A DNA stretch of 64,000 bases. Source: Scandinavium sp036409475. Its GTDB lineage: Bacteria > Pseudomonadota > Gammaproteobacteria > Enterobacterales > Enterobacteriaceae. The translations under genes and the position numbers were made by a program. The notes under the pieces were generated by a model. It ran no database searches. It saw only the letters and a program-made list of their open reading frames with translations, and was not told the origin of the DNA. Below are positions 16,018 through 23,418 of the stretch, piece by piece (position 1 is the stretch's first letter; each line of letters starts with the position of its first letter). The stretch covers positions 124,001-188,000 of the forward strand of contig NZ_JAYRCK010000004.1 in the NCBI RefSeq assembly GCF_036409475.1, given 5' to 3'.

Positions 16018-17946
16018 TTATTCCTCCAGTTGTTGAAGACTGCGGCTGCGTATTTCTGTTAGCAGCTTCTCGATCACTTCGTTTACGTCCATAGTGCCGA
16101 GGTCTTTTCCGCGACGGGTGCGCACGGCAACTTTGCCTGCTTCAACCTCTTTGTCGCCACAAACCAGCATATACGGGACACGACGTAATGTGTGCTCGCG
16201 GATTTTAAAGCCAATCTTCTCATTTCTCAAGTCTGCTTTTACGCGAATGCCCGCATTTTGTAGTTTACGCGTCAATTCGTTAACGTATTCAGACTGCGAA
16301 TCGGTGATATTCATCACCACGACCTGCACCGGTGCCAGCCATGTTGGGAAGAATCCGGCGAACTCTTCGGTCAAAATACCGATGAAGCGTTCGATGGAAC
16401 CCAAAATAGCACGGTGAATCATCACCGGCACCTGACGCTCGTTGCTTTCGCCCACATAAGAGGCGTTCAAACGCTGCGGCAGAGAGAAGTCTAACTGTAC
16501 TGTTCCGCACTGCCATGCACGATCGAGGCAGTCATACAGGGTAAATTCAATTTTCGGGCCGTAGAAGGCACCTTCACCCAGTTGATACTCAAACGGGATG
16601 GTGTTTTCTTCCAGAGCCACGGCCAGATCGGCTTCCGCACGATCCCACATCTCATCACTACCGATGCGTTTTTCCGGACGAGTCGACAGCTTGACGACGA
16701 TTTTCTCGAAGCCAAAGGTGCTGTACATATCATAGACCATACGAATACAGGCGTTAACTTCATCACGCACCTGCTCTTCAGTACAGAAGATATGCGCATC
16801 ATCCTGAGTAAAGCCACGGACACGCATTAAGCCATGCAGCGCGCCTGATGGCTCGTTACGGTGGCAGCTACCGAACTCCGCCATACGCAGCGGTAAGTCA
16901 CGGTAAGATTTCAGACCCTGGTTGAAGATCTGGACGTGACCCGGGCAGTTCATCGGCTTGATGCAGTATTCACGGTTCTCTGACGAGGTGGTGAACATCG
17001 CATCTTTGTAGTTGTCCCAGTGGCCGGTTTTTTCCCACAGCACACGGTCCATCATGAACGGGCCTTTCACTTCCTGATACTGGTACTCTTTCAGCTTAGA
17101 ACGCACGAAAGTTTCCAGCTCACGGAAGATAGTCCAGCCGTCATTATGCCAGAACACCATCCCCGGCGCTTCTTCCTGCATGTGGTACAGATCAAGTTGC
17201 TTGCCGATTTTACGGTGGTCACGCTTGGAGGCTTCTTCCAGGCGTTGCAGATAGGCGTTTAACGCTTTCTTATCGGCCCATGCGGTGCCGTAGATACGCT
17301 GCAGCATTTTGTTGCTGCTGTCGCCACGCCAGTAGGCGCCTGCGGTTTTCATCAGTTTGAAGTGATGACAGAAACGCATATTCGGCACGTGCGGACCGCG
17401 GCACATGTCGACGTATTCTTCGTGATGATACAAGCCAGGCTTGTCATCATGCGCGATGTTCTCATCAAGAATGTTGACTTTATAGCTCTCACCGCGCTTC
17501 ACAAATGTTTCGCGCGCTTCGTGCCAGCTCACCTTTTTCTTGATGACATCGTAGTTTTTCTCCGCCAGCTCGTGCATACGCTTTTCGAGGGCGTCGATAT
17601 CTTCCTGGGTCAGGGTGTGGTCGAGGTCAACGTCGTAGTAAAAACCGTTATCAATGACCGGACCGATGGCCATTTTGGTGTTCGGCCACAGCTGTTTGAT
17701 AGCGTGTCCCAGCAGGTGCGCACAGGAGTGACGGATAATTTCCAGACCGTCTTCATCTTTCGCGGTAATCAGCGAGAGCGTCGCGTCCTGTTCAATGACA
17801 TCGGAGGCATCTACCAGCTCACCGTTAACACGGCCAGCGATAGTGGCTTTCGCCAGACCTGGACCGATATCCAGAGCAACATCCATGGGGCTTACAGCGT
17901 GGTCGAAATGGCGTTGACTGCCATCAGGAAGAGTAATTACAGGCAT
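16018..17946 (-). CDS. thrS: Threonine--tRNA ligase
   Basis: This 642-residue enzyme is of standard length. Domains in order: TGS (MPVITLPDGSQRHFD), the editing domain with HSCAHLLGHAIKQLWP, the class II catalytic core with the zinc-binding Cys in MNCPGHVQIF, and the C-terminal anticodon-binding domain. It charges tRNA-Thr and clears Ser-tRNA-Thr. A ribosome-binding site AAGGAT precedes the ATG by six bases. In E. coli ThrRS represses its own translation by binding the leader. Confidence 0.98.
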   Translation of the reverse strand: MPVITLPDGSQRHFDHAVSPMDVALDIGPGLAKATIAGRVNGELVDASDVIEQDATLSLITAKDEDGLEIIRHSCAHLLGHAIKQLWPNTKMAIGPVIDNGFYYDVDLDHTLTQEDIDALEKRMHELAEKNYDVIKKKVSWHEARETFVKRGESYKVNILDENIAHDDKPGLYHHEEYVDMCRGPHVPNMRFCHHFKLMKTAGAYWRGDSSNKMLQRIYGTAWADKKALNAYLQRLEEASKRDHRKIGKQLDLYHMQEEAPGMVFWHNDGWTIFRELETFVRSKLKEYQYQEVKGPFMMDRVLWEKTGHWDNYKDAMFTTSSENREYCIKPMNCPGHVQIFNQGLKSYRDLPLRMAEFGSCHRNEPSGALHGLMRVRGFTQDDAHIFCTEEQVRDEVNACIRMVYDMYSTFGFEKIVVKLSTRPEKRIGSDEMWDRAEADLAVALEENTIPFEYQLGEGAFYGPKIEFTLYDCLDRAWQCGTVQLDFSLPQRLNASYVGESNERQVPVMIHRAILGSIERFIGILTEEFAGFFPTWLAPVQVVVMNITDSQSEYVNELTRKLQNAGIRVKADLRNEKIGFKIREHTLRRVPYMLVCGDKEVEAGKVAVRTRRGKDLGTMDVNEVIEKLLTEIRSRSLQQLEE

Positions 17947-18176
17947 TTTATATCCTTATTTACAGTGGTGCCCCACACGAAAGAGCACATGCAAAATTGA
18001 TGAGTATATTCATATCAGAGGGTTAGAAGGTTTTATTTGCTTCACTCTGCAAACTGTGGACATCTGGATGTACAAAATCCGCCCTGTCCCTGCCTTCGCC
18101 TTCTGATAACGAACCGACATGGTACACGTCATTGTGTGGTTATTAAAGGATGACGTAAATCGTTGGCGTTACTCTC
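17947..18176 (-). promoter_or_regulatory. thrS leader and promoter region
   Basis: No gene is present. Next to the ATG, the leader sequence AAATAAGGATATAAAATG matches that of E. coli. Farther upstream, GTTTGC and GCAAAT can pair around an AGAGTGAA loop at about 18037-18056. In E. coli the thrS operator mimics tRNA-Thr; I cannot fold this region well enough to show that here. Confidence 0.45.
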
Positions 18177-18371
18177 TTATGTGTTCTGCTTACTGCGATG
18201 AGGAAACGCGCGGTATTCAAACGCTTTAACCTCACCGCTGGGCAGTTTGTTGATGTAAATCTGGCGCCCTTCACGCACCGCTTTGCTGATCGCTGTCTGG
18301 TGAACACCGAGGGCCTTCGCCGCTTTTACCTGACCCACTTCCTCGACGTATTTCGCAAGTGACATTTTCAT
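18177..18371 (-). CDS. Cro-like phage regulator
   Basis: This 64-residue protein (MKMSLAKYVEEVGQVKAAKA...) has the Cro-type helix-turn-helix GQVKAAKALGVHQTAISKAV, then a beta-strand segment (RQIYINKLPSGEVKAFEYR) and a basic tail. The ATG at 18371 lies nine bases after GGGAG; a TTG three codons earlier is a poorer choice. It faces the CI-like gene across a shared operator region, the classic phage immunity layout. No other phage gene adjoins it. Confidence 0.82.
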   Translation of the reverse strand: MKMSLAKYVEEVGQVKAAKALGVHQTAISKAVREGRQIYINKLPSGEVKAFEYRAFPHRSKQNT

Positions 18372-18404
18372 GCGGAGCAACTCCCTGGCACAACCTGAGC
18401 AAAC

Positions 18405-18466
18405 AATACTCTACGTATTAAAATAAACAATACCGCCGGTATTTTTATTTTAAGAGCCTGGGTATT
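18405..18466. promoter_or_regulatory. Three-operator divergent control region of the Cro/CI pair
   Basis: Three 15-bp sites of one design are regularly spaced: 18405-18419 (AATAC...GTATT), 18429-18443 (AATACCGCCGGTATT, a perfect palindrome) and 18452-18466 (AAGAGCC.GGGTATT, one good half). Their centres are 24 and 23 bp apart, about two helical turns, as in lambda OR1-OR3. A -10-like TACTAT at 18466-18471 overlaps the third site and would put the start of transcription at the CI ATG. Confidence 0.75.
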
Positions 18467-18477
18467 ACTATTTGAAT

Positions 18478-19194
18478 ATGGGAAAGAAAAAAGTCATCAC
18501 ACCGGCTCAGGCTGAAGACGCTAAACGTCTTAAAGACCTTTATGAAGCAAAGAAAAAACTGCTCGGTGTCACTCAGCAGTCGATTGGTGATGAGCTGGAT
18601 ATCACCCAGGGAGCGGTCGCTCATTACCTGAATGGGCGTAACCCACTGAATCTGGTTATGGCCCTGACATTCGCACAACAACTCCAGGTGAGCGTTGAGG
18701 AATTTAGCCCGACACTTGCTCAAGAATTAGCGAATATGGCCGTGGTCAGCGCGAATGAACCGATTGCCCCGTATATCGTGCCCTCCATTTCAGCCAAAAA
18801 ATATCCGCTACTCAGCCGCACTCAGGTGAGTACATGGTGCGACAATCCTGAATTCTTCACGTTGGAGGAAGTTGACCGGTGGCTGGAATCAGAGACACCA
18901 GTGCTGGGTAAAGCTTTCTGGTTGCAACTGGATGAAGATTCGATGGCTGCCCCGACAGGCCTCAGCATTTCTGAAGGAACCTATGTGCTGTGTGATACCG
19001 GGCGGAAGCCTGTGAACAACAGTCTGGTCATTGCCATACTGAGTAATACCCGCGAAGCAACCTTCAAAAAACTGGTCATCGATGGAAGCCAAAGGTACCT
19101 CAAGGGTTTAAACCCCCAGTGGCCGTTTATCGCTGTGGATAAAACCTGTCGACTCATCGGCGTCGTTATCGAAACCAAACTTATCCTGGTGTAA
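18478..19194 (+). CDS. CI-like repressor with S24 peptidase-type C-terminal domain
   Basis: This 238-residue repressor has an N-terminal helix-turn-helix at about 31-55 (VTQQSIGDELDITQGAVAHY) and a LexA/CI-type C-terminal domain with the catalytic pair Ser155 (LDEDSMAAP) and Lys197 (EATFKKLV). The linker has no Ala-Gly, the usual self-cleavage site, so SOS-type autocleavage is doubtful. The ATG at 18478 has no ribosome-binding site and coincides with the predicted transcription start, suggesting a leaderless mRNA like lambda cI from PRM. It is probably an autonomous regulator left from a prophage. Confidence 0.85.
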   Translation: MGKKKVITPAQAEDAKRLKDLYEAKKKLLGVTQQSIGDELDITQGAVAHYLNGRNPLNLVMALTFAQQLQVSVEEFSPTLAQELANMAVVSANEPIAPYIVPSISAKKYPLLSRTQVSTWCDNPEFFTLEEVDRWLESETPVLGKAFWLQLDEDSMAAPTGLSISEGTYVLCDTGRKPVNNSLVIAILSNTREATFKKLVIDGSQRYLKGLNPQWPFIAVDKTCRLIGVVIETKLILV

Positions 19195-19211
19195 TCCTCT
19201 CGCCGACTTAA

Positions 19212-19621
19212 CCCGTCAATTCTCTTCAAATGCCACTCCGTTGTTTAAGCCAGGCGTATTTGTTGAAACCGTGGCTGGAAGAGCGCCGTCAGAAAATGGT
19301 GGGGAGTACCGCTAAAAGCAGCGTGCTCAATGGGGAAAGTGTGACCAACATTGGCGCTTTCCGCGCATGGCTGACAGCGTATTGCATCAACACCCAAAAC
19401 TACGCAAAGACATGACGCTGATGGTGCGCCAGTTGCCACCTGGCGCTGAAGGATTGCCCCTGGAGATTTATGCCTTCGCCAACACCGTAGAATGGCTGAA
19501 ATATGAAGCTAAGGCGGATATCTTCGACCATATTTACGCGGTGATTGAAGAATTTGGGTTGAGAATTTACCAGCGCCCTTCTGGCAATGATTTACGCCCA
19601 CAGGCCTTAGCACTCGACTAA
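19212..19621 (+). pseudogene. C-terminal fragment of an MscS/YbdG-type mechanosensitive channel, frameshifted
   Basis: Two overlapping frames together resemble the C-terminus of YbdG-type mechanosensitive channels. One (from about 19212 to 19385) ends in VTNIGAFRAWLTAY; the other (about 19385 to 19621) continues HQHPKLRKDMTLMVRQLPPG, then GLPLEIYAFANTVEWLKYEA and DIFDHIYAVIEEFGLRIYQ. A one-base shift near 19385 separates them, and the membrane domain and most of the channel are missing. It lies directly behind the CI-like gene, so it may mark a recombination boundary. Confidence 0.75.
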
Positions 19622-19640
19622 AAGTTCCTCGCAGGGTGCA

Positions 19641-20417
19641 TCAGGTACCCTGCATAAAGGGCTTCACTTTAATTCCTTCCGCATCCAGTCGTATGCGAAT
19701 CTGACGGGCCATTTCAACGGCTCCAGGGCTATCTCCATGAACGCAGATTGACTGTGCGGAAATGGGCGTAAACACGCCTTCTACGGATTCCACGCCACCA
19801 CTGACAATCATTTGCACCACACGTTGCGCGACTTGCTGCGGATCGTGAAGCACGGCTCCGTGTTCACGCCTCGAAACCAGACTGCCATCCTGATGATACG
19901 CCCGGTCAGCAAAGGCTTCCGCCACGGTAGTAATGCCGTCTTCCTGCGCCCAGGCAATCAGGCGGGAGCCCGCCAGCGCCACCAGCGTTAACATTGGGTC
20001 AACCGCCAACATTGCGGCAATCACCGCCCTCGCCTGACGTTCATCATTGGCGATGGTGTTATATAAAGCCCCGTGCGGTTTGACATAACTCACGCGCGTA
20101 CCTGCCGCAGCGGCTAACCCTTGCAGAGCGCCTATTTGATAGATGACGTCCGCGGTAAGTTCATCGCTGGAGATATCCATATTCCGACGGCCAAATCCAA
20201 CCAAATCCGGATAGGCGACATGCGCGCCAACAGAGACATTCAGACGTTTTGCTGCACGCAGCGTGGAAAGGATCCCCGCAGGCGATCCCGCGTGAAAACC
20301 ACAGGCCACATTCGCACTGCTGATGAGGGGCAAAATAGCTTCGTCATCCCCCATCGTCCACTGACCGTAGCTTTCACCTAAGTCACTGTTGAAATCAATG
20401 GCCAGAGCTGAACACAT
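19641..20417 (-). CDS. pxpA: 5-oxoprolinase subunit A (LamB/YcsF family)
   Basis: This 258-residue protein has the LamB/YcsF signature AIDFNSDLGESYGQWTMGDD at the start, then SANVACGFHAGSP, and YVKPHGALYN further on. With PxpB and PxpC it forms the prokaryotic ATP-dependent 5-oxoprolinase that converts 5-oxoproline to glutamate. A good GGAGAGG precedes the ATG by six bases. In E. coli pxpA is in the ybgIJK cluster; here it is alone, without pxpB or pxpC beside it, so its partners must be elsewhere. Confidence 0.9.
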   Translation of the reverse strand: MCSALAIDFNSDLGESYGQWTMGDDEAILPLISSANVACGFHAGSPAGILSTLRAAKRLNVSVGAHVAYPDLVGFGRRNMDISSDELTADVIYQIGALQGLAAAAGTRVSYVKPHGALYNTIANDERQARAVIAAMLAVDPMLTLVALAGSRLIAWAQEDGITTVAEAFADRAYHQDGSLVSRREHGAVLHDPQQVAQRVVQMIVSGGVESVEGVFTPISAQSICVHGDSPGAVEMARQIRIRLDAEGIKVKPFMQGT

Positions 20418-20496
20418 CGCAATCCTCTCCTTGTTAGTCTTTCGTTAAGGTCTGTCGGGTTATCACTGTTATACCGCGTTACCACAGGAGACGAAA

Positions 20497-20601
20497 ATGG
20501 ACTTTGCAACACTGATCTGGCCCCAGAGCGCTGGGTTTGCTCTGGCTTACGGAACTGTTCTTCACTCGCCAAAACAATCAGGCCGGAAAATTCCGGCCTG
20601 A
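20497..20601 (+). CDS. Possible 34-residue small protein, unrecognised
   Basis: An ATG preceded by CAGGAGACG opens a 34-codon frame (MDFATLIWPQSAGFALAYGT...) that ends in TGA inside the ydiY terminator stem. The first part is hydrophobic and could be a short membrane segment. I do not recognise it. It may be a small protein, a truncated gene start or chance. Confidence 0.25.
   Translation: MDFATLIWPQSAGFALAYGTVLHSPKQSGRKIPA
20571..20601 (-). terminator. Terminator after ydiY
   Basis: An 11-bp perfect stem TCAGGCCGGAA/TTCCGGCCTGA (20578-20588 with 20591-20601) is followed on the minus strand by TTGTTTT. It lies just behind the ydiY stop codon. Confidence 0.88.
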
Positions 20602-20605
20602 TACA

Positions 20606-21364
20606 TTACATCTTATAACCCAGCGTAACCGTGGTGCGTTTGTCGGTATGCTCTGGCGCGGATGATGGCGGCTCGGAGTTCCAGGTGACGTTGTACGCCA
20701 CTTTCAGGCCGAAGTTATCGCTGATAGCGACATCCAGCGCAGTCTCAGAGTTGATGGTGGTGTCATCTGCACCAAACACCGACAGACCCTGGGTAAATTT
20801 GGTGGTGTCAGTCATCTGCCAGGCGTAGGTCCCTGACGCGTAACCCAGCGGCTGAGTTTTGGTATCGCCGTTGGTGTACTCGTCATAACGAACGCCCGGA
20901 CCGAATTCGAAACGCAGGCTATGAACCGGACCGTTGAGGATCTGACGACCGTAACCGGCGGTGAACACGTCACGCTGACGGTAGCCGTTGAAGCGGTCGG
21001 TGAGCCAGCTAGCCTGACCAAACAGGTAGTCGTAGTCGGTCATGTTGTAACGCGAACGTCCGCCAACCTGGTAGGTTTCGGAAGAGCGTTCATCGTTGGA
21101 AGACGTGTTGCTGGCGTTGCCCCACAGCGACCATGCTGTTGAGTTGCCGTACCAGGTCAGCGTGGAGTCAGCAGTCAGGGAAGAACTTTTAGTATTGCCA
21201 GACTGTGCCAGGTAACCCCCGTTGATCTTACCTTCAAACGGTTTCTTCGCGGTGGAAGGGTCGTCCATGACAGTAAAAACGGTATTATCAGCCAGTGCGT
21301 GCAGCGACGCAAAAAGGCCCCCCGCCAGCACAACCACTGCGGGTACTGTCTTGAAAAGCTTCAT
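20606..21364 (-). CDS. ydiY: Outer-membrane beta-barrel protein YdiY (DUF481 family)
   Basis: This 252-residue protein has a signal peptide (MKLFKTVPAVVVLAGGLFAS, cleavage likely after LHALA) and then repeating amphipathic beta-strand segments ending in the aromatic-rich C-terminus TVTLGYKM. That fits the DUF481 barrel family. Its function is not established. In E. coli ydiY is divergent from pfkB; here the neighbour on that side is only a pfkB stump. Confidence 0.88.
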   Translation of the reverse strand: MKLFKTVPAVVVLAGGLFASLHALADNTVFTVMDDPSTAKKPFEGKINGGYLAQSGNTKSSSLTADSTLTWYGNSTAWSLWGNASNTSSNDERSSETYQVGGRSRYNMTDYDYLFGQASWLTDRFNGYRQRDVFTAGYGRQILNGPVHSLRFEFGPGVRYDEYTNGDTKTQPLGYASGTYAWQMTDTTKFTQGLSVFGADDTTINSETALDVAISDNFGLKVAYNVTWNSEPPSSAPEHTDKRTTVTLGYKM

Positions 21365-21677
21365 TTATTAAGAGTCCGTACAACAAAAAAAGAGACCATT
21401 ACGGTCCCGGAAACTTTCGCGAGGAGCAACGATTGCGGCCCTAAGAAAGGTAACAAATTATAAAAAGGCCCGTTTAACATAGCAATGAATTCTTATTTCA
21501 ATTTTTGAATAAGAAGGATCTCAAATGCTGTTTTATTTCATAATAAACGGCCGCGAAATTAATTGTAAATCTGCGCAAAATCATACCGTTGTCATTGTCT
21601 TAACCGAGCCATCAGTGCCAGGCTTATCTCTGTTCATGTTTGCATGCCCCTCGCAGGCGATAAAAGGAGGTCATTGA
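21365..21677. promoter_or_regulatory. Divergent intergenic region of ydiY and the former pfkB
   Basis: This 313-base AT-rich region has no gene. It should hold the ydiY promoter on the minus strand and the old pfkB promoter on the plus strand. A strong ribosome-binding site AAAGGAGG at 21663-21670 still precedes the pfkB stump ATG. Confidence 0.5.
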
Positions 21678-21758
21678 ATGGCGAGCATTTATACGCTCAC
21701 GCAGGCATCCTCACTCGTTTGCTCGCTCGAAAATACGAGGAATATCTCAGATTGCTGA
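21678..21758 (+). pseudogene. pfkB: pfkB stump (first about 13 codons of 6-phosphofructokinase II)
   Basis: After AAAGGAGGTCATTGA the frame reads MASIYTLTQASSL, which matches the E. coli PfkB start MVRIYTLTLAPSL, and then departs into unrelated sequence and stops at 21756-21758 inside a 141-bp repeat element. The rest of pfkB is absent, and ydiZ, its usual downstream neighbour, follows at 22009. PfkB is the minor phosphofructokinase, so its loss would be tolerated if pfkA is intact elsewhere. Confidence 0.8.
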
Positions 21759-21888
21759 CAAAGAAGGAAAAAGCGTGGTTTTTCCTTCTTTGTGGTGAGC
21801 TGCCGAAAATCAATGAATTGATTTTCCTTATTTTTTGTTCTGCCACCCATGACAAAACTTCATTCGTTAGAGGTTTATCATCAGTCTC
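21748..21888 (+). mobile_element. 141-bp MITE-like element, copy A
   Basis: This copy shows the full structure: end CAGATTGCTGACAAAG, a 15-bp perfect hairpin (ACAAAGAAGGAAAAA with its complement, loop GCGTGG), a second hairpin GAAAATCAAT/ATTGATTTTC, and end CATCAGTCTC. Unlike the other four copies it has no long duplicated target: only ATATCT is shared by the flanks (21742-21747 and 21889-21894). It joins the pfkB stump to the ydiZ upstream region, consistent with a deletion formed by recombination between two copies. Confidence 0.85.
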
Positions 21889-22008
21889 ATATCTACGATT
21901 ATCTGTGTCGACATTAATCGCTGTGCCCGCTGCTATCGCGGCGGGAGTCGCCAAATCGCAGGTTTCGACTATGCTATCAAAACTCCATGGATAACAATGA
22001 GGTTCCCG

Positions 22009-22302
22009 ATGAGCGGCGAAATAACGCGCTACGTAGTCACCGTCAGCTTTCACGAAGAGACGCTGACGGAACTGAACGAACTCAATAACCATTTGACTCG
22101 TGCTGGCTTCACCCTGACGCAGACCGATGATGAAGGCAAGGTCCATGAACTGGGCACGAATACTTTTGCCCTGATCAGCCCGCTAAGTGAAGAAGAAGTG
22201 AAAGCCCTGACATCAGGGCTGGCGGAATCGGCGATTGGTCAAACGCCGGAGATAAAGATTGTGACGTTTGAGCACTGGCTGAAGGAGAATGCAGCCTCCT
22301 GA
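22009..22302 (+). CDS. ydiZ: YdiZ, GhoS-like small protein
   Basis: This 97-residue protein starts MSGEITRYVVTVSFHEETLT and resembles E. coli YdiZ, a relative of the antitoxin endoribonuclease GhoS. The ATG at 22009 is preferred because TGAGG lies six bases upstream; a start four codons earlier lacks this. Function is not known. It lies between the pfkB deletion scar and yniA, keeping the E. coli order. Confidence 0.82.
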   Translation: MSGEITRYVVTVSFHEETLTELNELNNHLTRAGFTLTQTDDEGKVHELGTNTFALISPLSEEEVKALTSGLAESAIGQTPEIKIVTFEHWLKENAAS

Positions 22303-22399
22303 TTTGCTTTAAAGCGCACAGTTGTGCGTCAGTTCGAGTTTTTCCACCGCATTTATGCGCTAACCTTATGATCTGGCAGAAAACATGGGGAGAGAGAGC

Positions 22400-23257
22400 A
22401 TGTGGCAAGCTATCTGTAGCCTGTTAAAAGAGCACGGAGACGGCGAAATCGAGCTGCGTAACGAACTGCCTGGCGGAGAAATCCACGCCGCATGGCATTT
22501 GCGCATCAGCGGCCAGGATTACTTCGTTAAATGCGATGAGCGCGAAATGCTGCCCATCTTCACCGCCGAAGCTGACCAGCTTGAGCTGCTTTCACGCAGC
22601 AACACAGTGACAGTACCGGAGGTCTTTGCCGTCGGCAGCGACCGGGACTACAGCTTCGTGGTGATGGAATATCTTCCACCACGCCCTCTCGATGCCCACA
22701 ACGCGTTTCTGTTGGGTCAGCAATTAGCGCATCTTCATCAGTGGAGCGAACAGCCGCAGTTTGGCCTCGATTTTGACAACGATCTCTCCACCACACCGCA
22801 ACCTAACGCCTGGCAACGTCGCTGGTCTACCTTCTTTGCCGAACAACGCATCGGTTGGCAGCTTGAACTGGCGGCCGAGAAAGGGCTTGAGTTTGGTAAT
22901 ATCGATGCCATTGTGGAGCACATTCACCAACGCCTGAGCTCACATCAGCCACAGCCTTCCCTGCTGCATGGCGATCTGTGGTCAGGCAACTGCGCATTAG
23001 GGCCAAACGGGCCGTATATCTTTGATCCGGCCTGTTATTGGGGCGATCGCGAATGCGATTTGGCGATGCTGCCGTTACACCCGGAACAACCGCCGCAGAT
23101 TTATGATGGGTATCAGTCCGTTTGTCCATTACCGCAGGGTTTCCTGGAGCGTCAGCCGGTCTACCAGCTGTATACGCTTCTCAACCGTGCCATTTTGTTT
23201 GGCGGGCAACATCTGGTGACAGCGCAAAAAGCGCTGGAACGGGTACTTGCTGCTTAG
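22400..23257 (+). CDS. yniA: YniA, fructosamine kinase-family protein
   Basis: This 285-residue protein has the fructosamine/ketosamine-3-kinase fold: the ATP-binding HAAWHLRISGQDYFVKCD, the hinge VVMEYLPP, the catalytic loop LLHGDLWSGN and the metal-binding IFDPACYWGDRECDLAM. Relatives phosphorylate ribulosamine or erythrulosamine adducts on proteins so that they decompose, a deglycation repair; the exact substrate of YniA is inference. ATG 22400 has GGAGAG upstream and is preferred over the GTG/ATG five codons earlier. Confidence 0.9.
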   Translation: MWQAICSLLKEHGDGEIELRNELPGGEIHAAWHLRISGQDYFVKCDEREMLPIFTAEADQLELLSRSNTVTVPEVFAVGSDRDYSFVVMEYLPPRPLDAHNAFLLGQQLAHLHQWSEQPQFGLDFDNDLSTTPQPNAWQRRWSTFFAEQRIGWQLELAAEKGLEFGNIDAIVEHIHQRLSSHQPQPSLLHGDLWSGNCALGPNGPYIFDPACYWGDRECDLAMLPLHPEQPPQIYDGYQSVCPLPQGFLERQPVYQLYTLLNRAILFGGQHLVTAQKALERVLAA

Positions 23258-23263
23258 CAGACT

Positions 23264-23415
23264 AAAAAAAGCCCCGTCATCGCTAACACCGTTAGTTTAA
23301 GACCGAGATATCCGGGGCGACCACCGGGTTTGGCGTCCCTCCGGGAACCAAATCCCGGTGTTTCCCCTAATTCATTGGCTTAAGTGAACGGCGTTACCGT
23401 CATCGCGGGGCTTCA
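23264..23415. terminator. Bidirectional terminator of yniA and tonB, split by a mobile element
   Basis: If the element at 23284-23396 and one copy of its 10-bp target duplication are removed, the sequence reads AAAAAAAGCCCCG, TCATCG, CGGGGCT: a clean hairpin with a T run for tonB on the minus strand. The arms are now separated by 113 bp plus the duplication but can still pair, with the element as a large structured loop. Confidence 0.75.
23284..23396. mobile_element. 113-bp non-coding element with IS4-like ends
   Basis: The left end TAACACCGTTAGTTTAAG and the complement of the right end, TAACGCCGTTCACTTAAG, are an imperfect 18-bp inverted repeat. They resemble the IS4 end TAATGCCGATCAGTTAAG as I remember it. 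The element is flanked by a perfect 10-bp direct repeat CCGTCATCGC (23274-23283 and 23397-23406), in the range of IS4-family duplications. Inside is a strong hairpin around 23331-23359 (CACCGGGTTTGG with its partner). There is no transposase, so it is a MITE-type derivative. Confidence 0.8.
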
Positions 23416-23418
23416 GGT

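Noticed and set aside
18177..19194. A complete prophage at thrS
   Set aside because: No integrase, structural or lysis genes and no flanking att duplication are seen; only the immunity pair is present.
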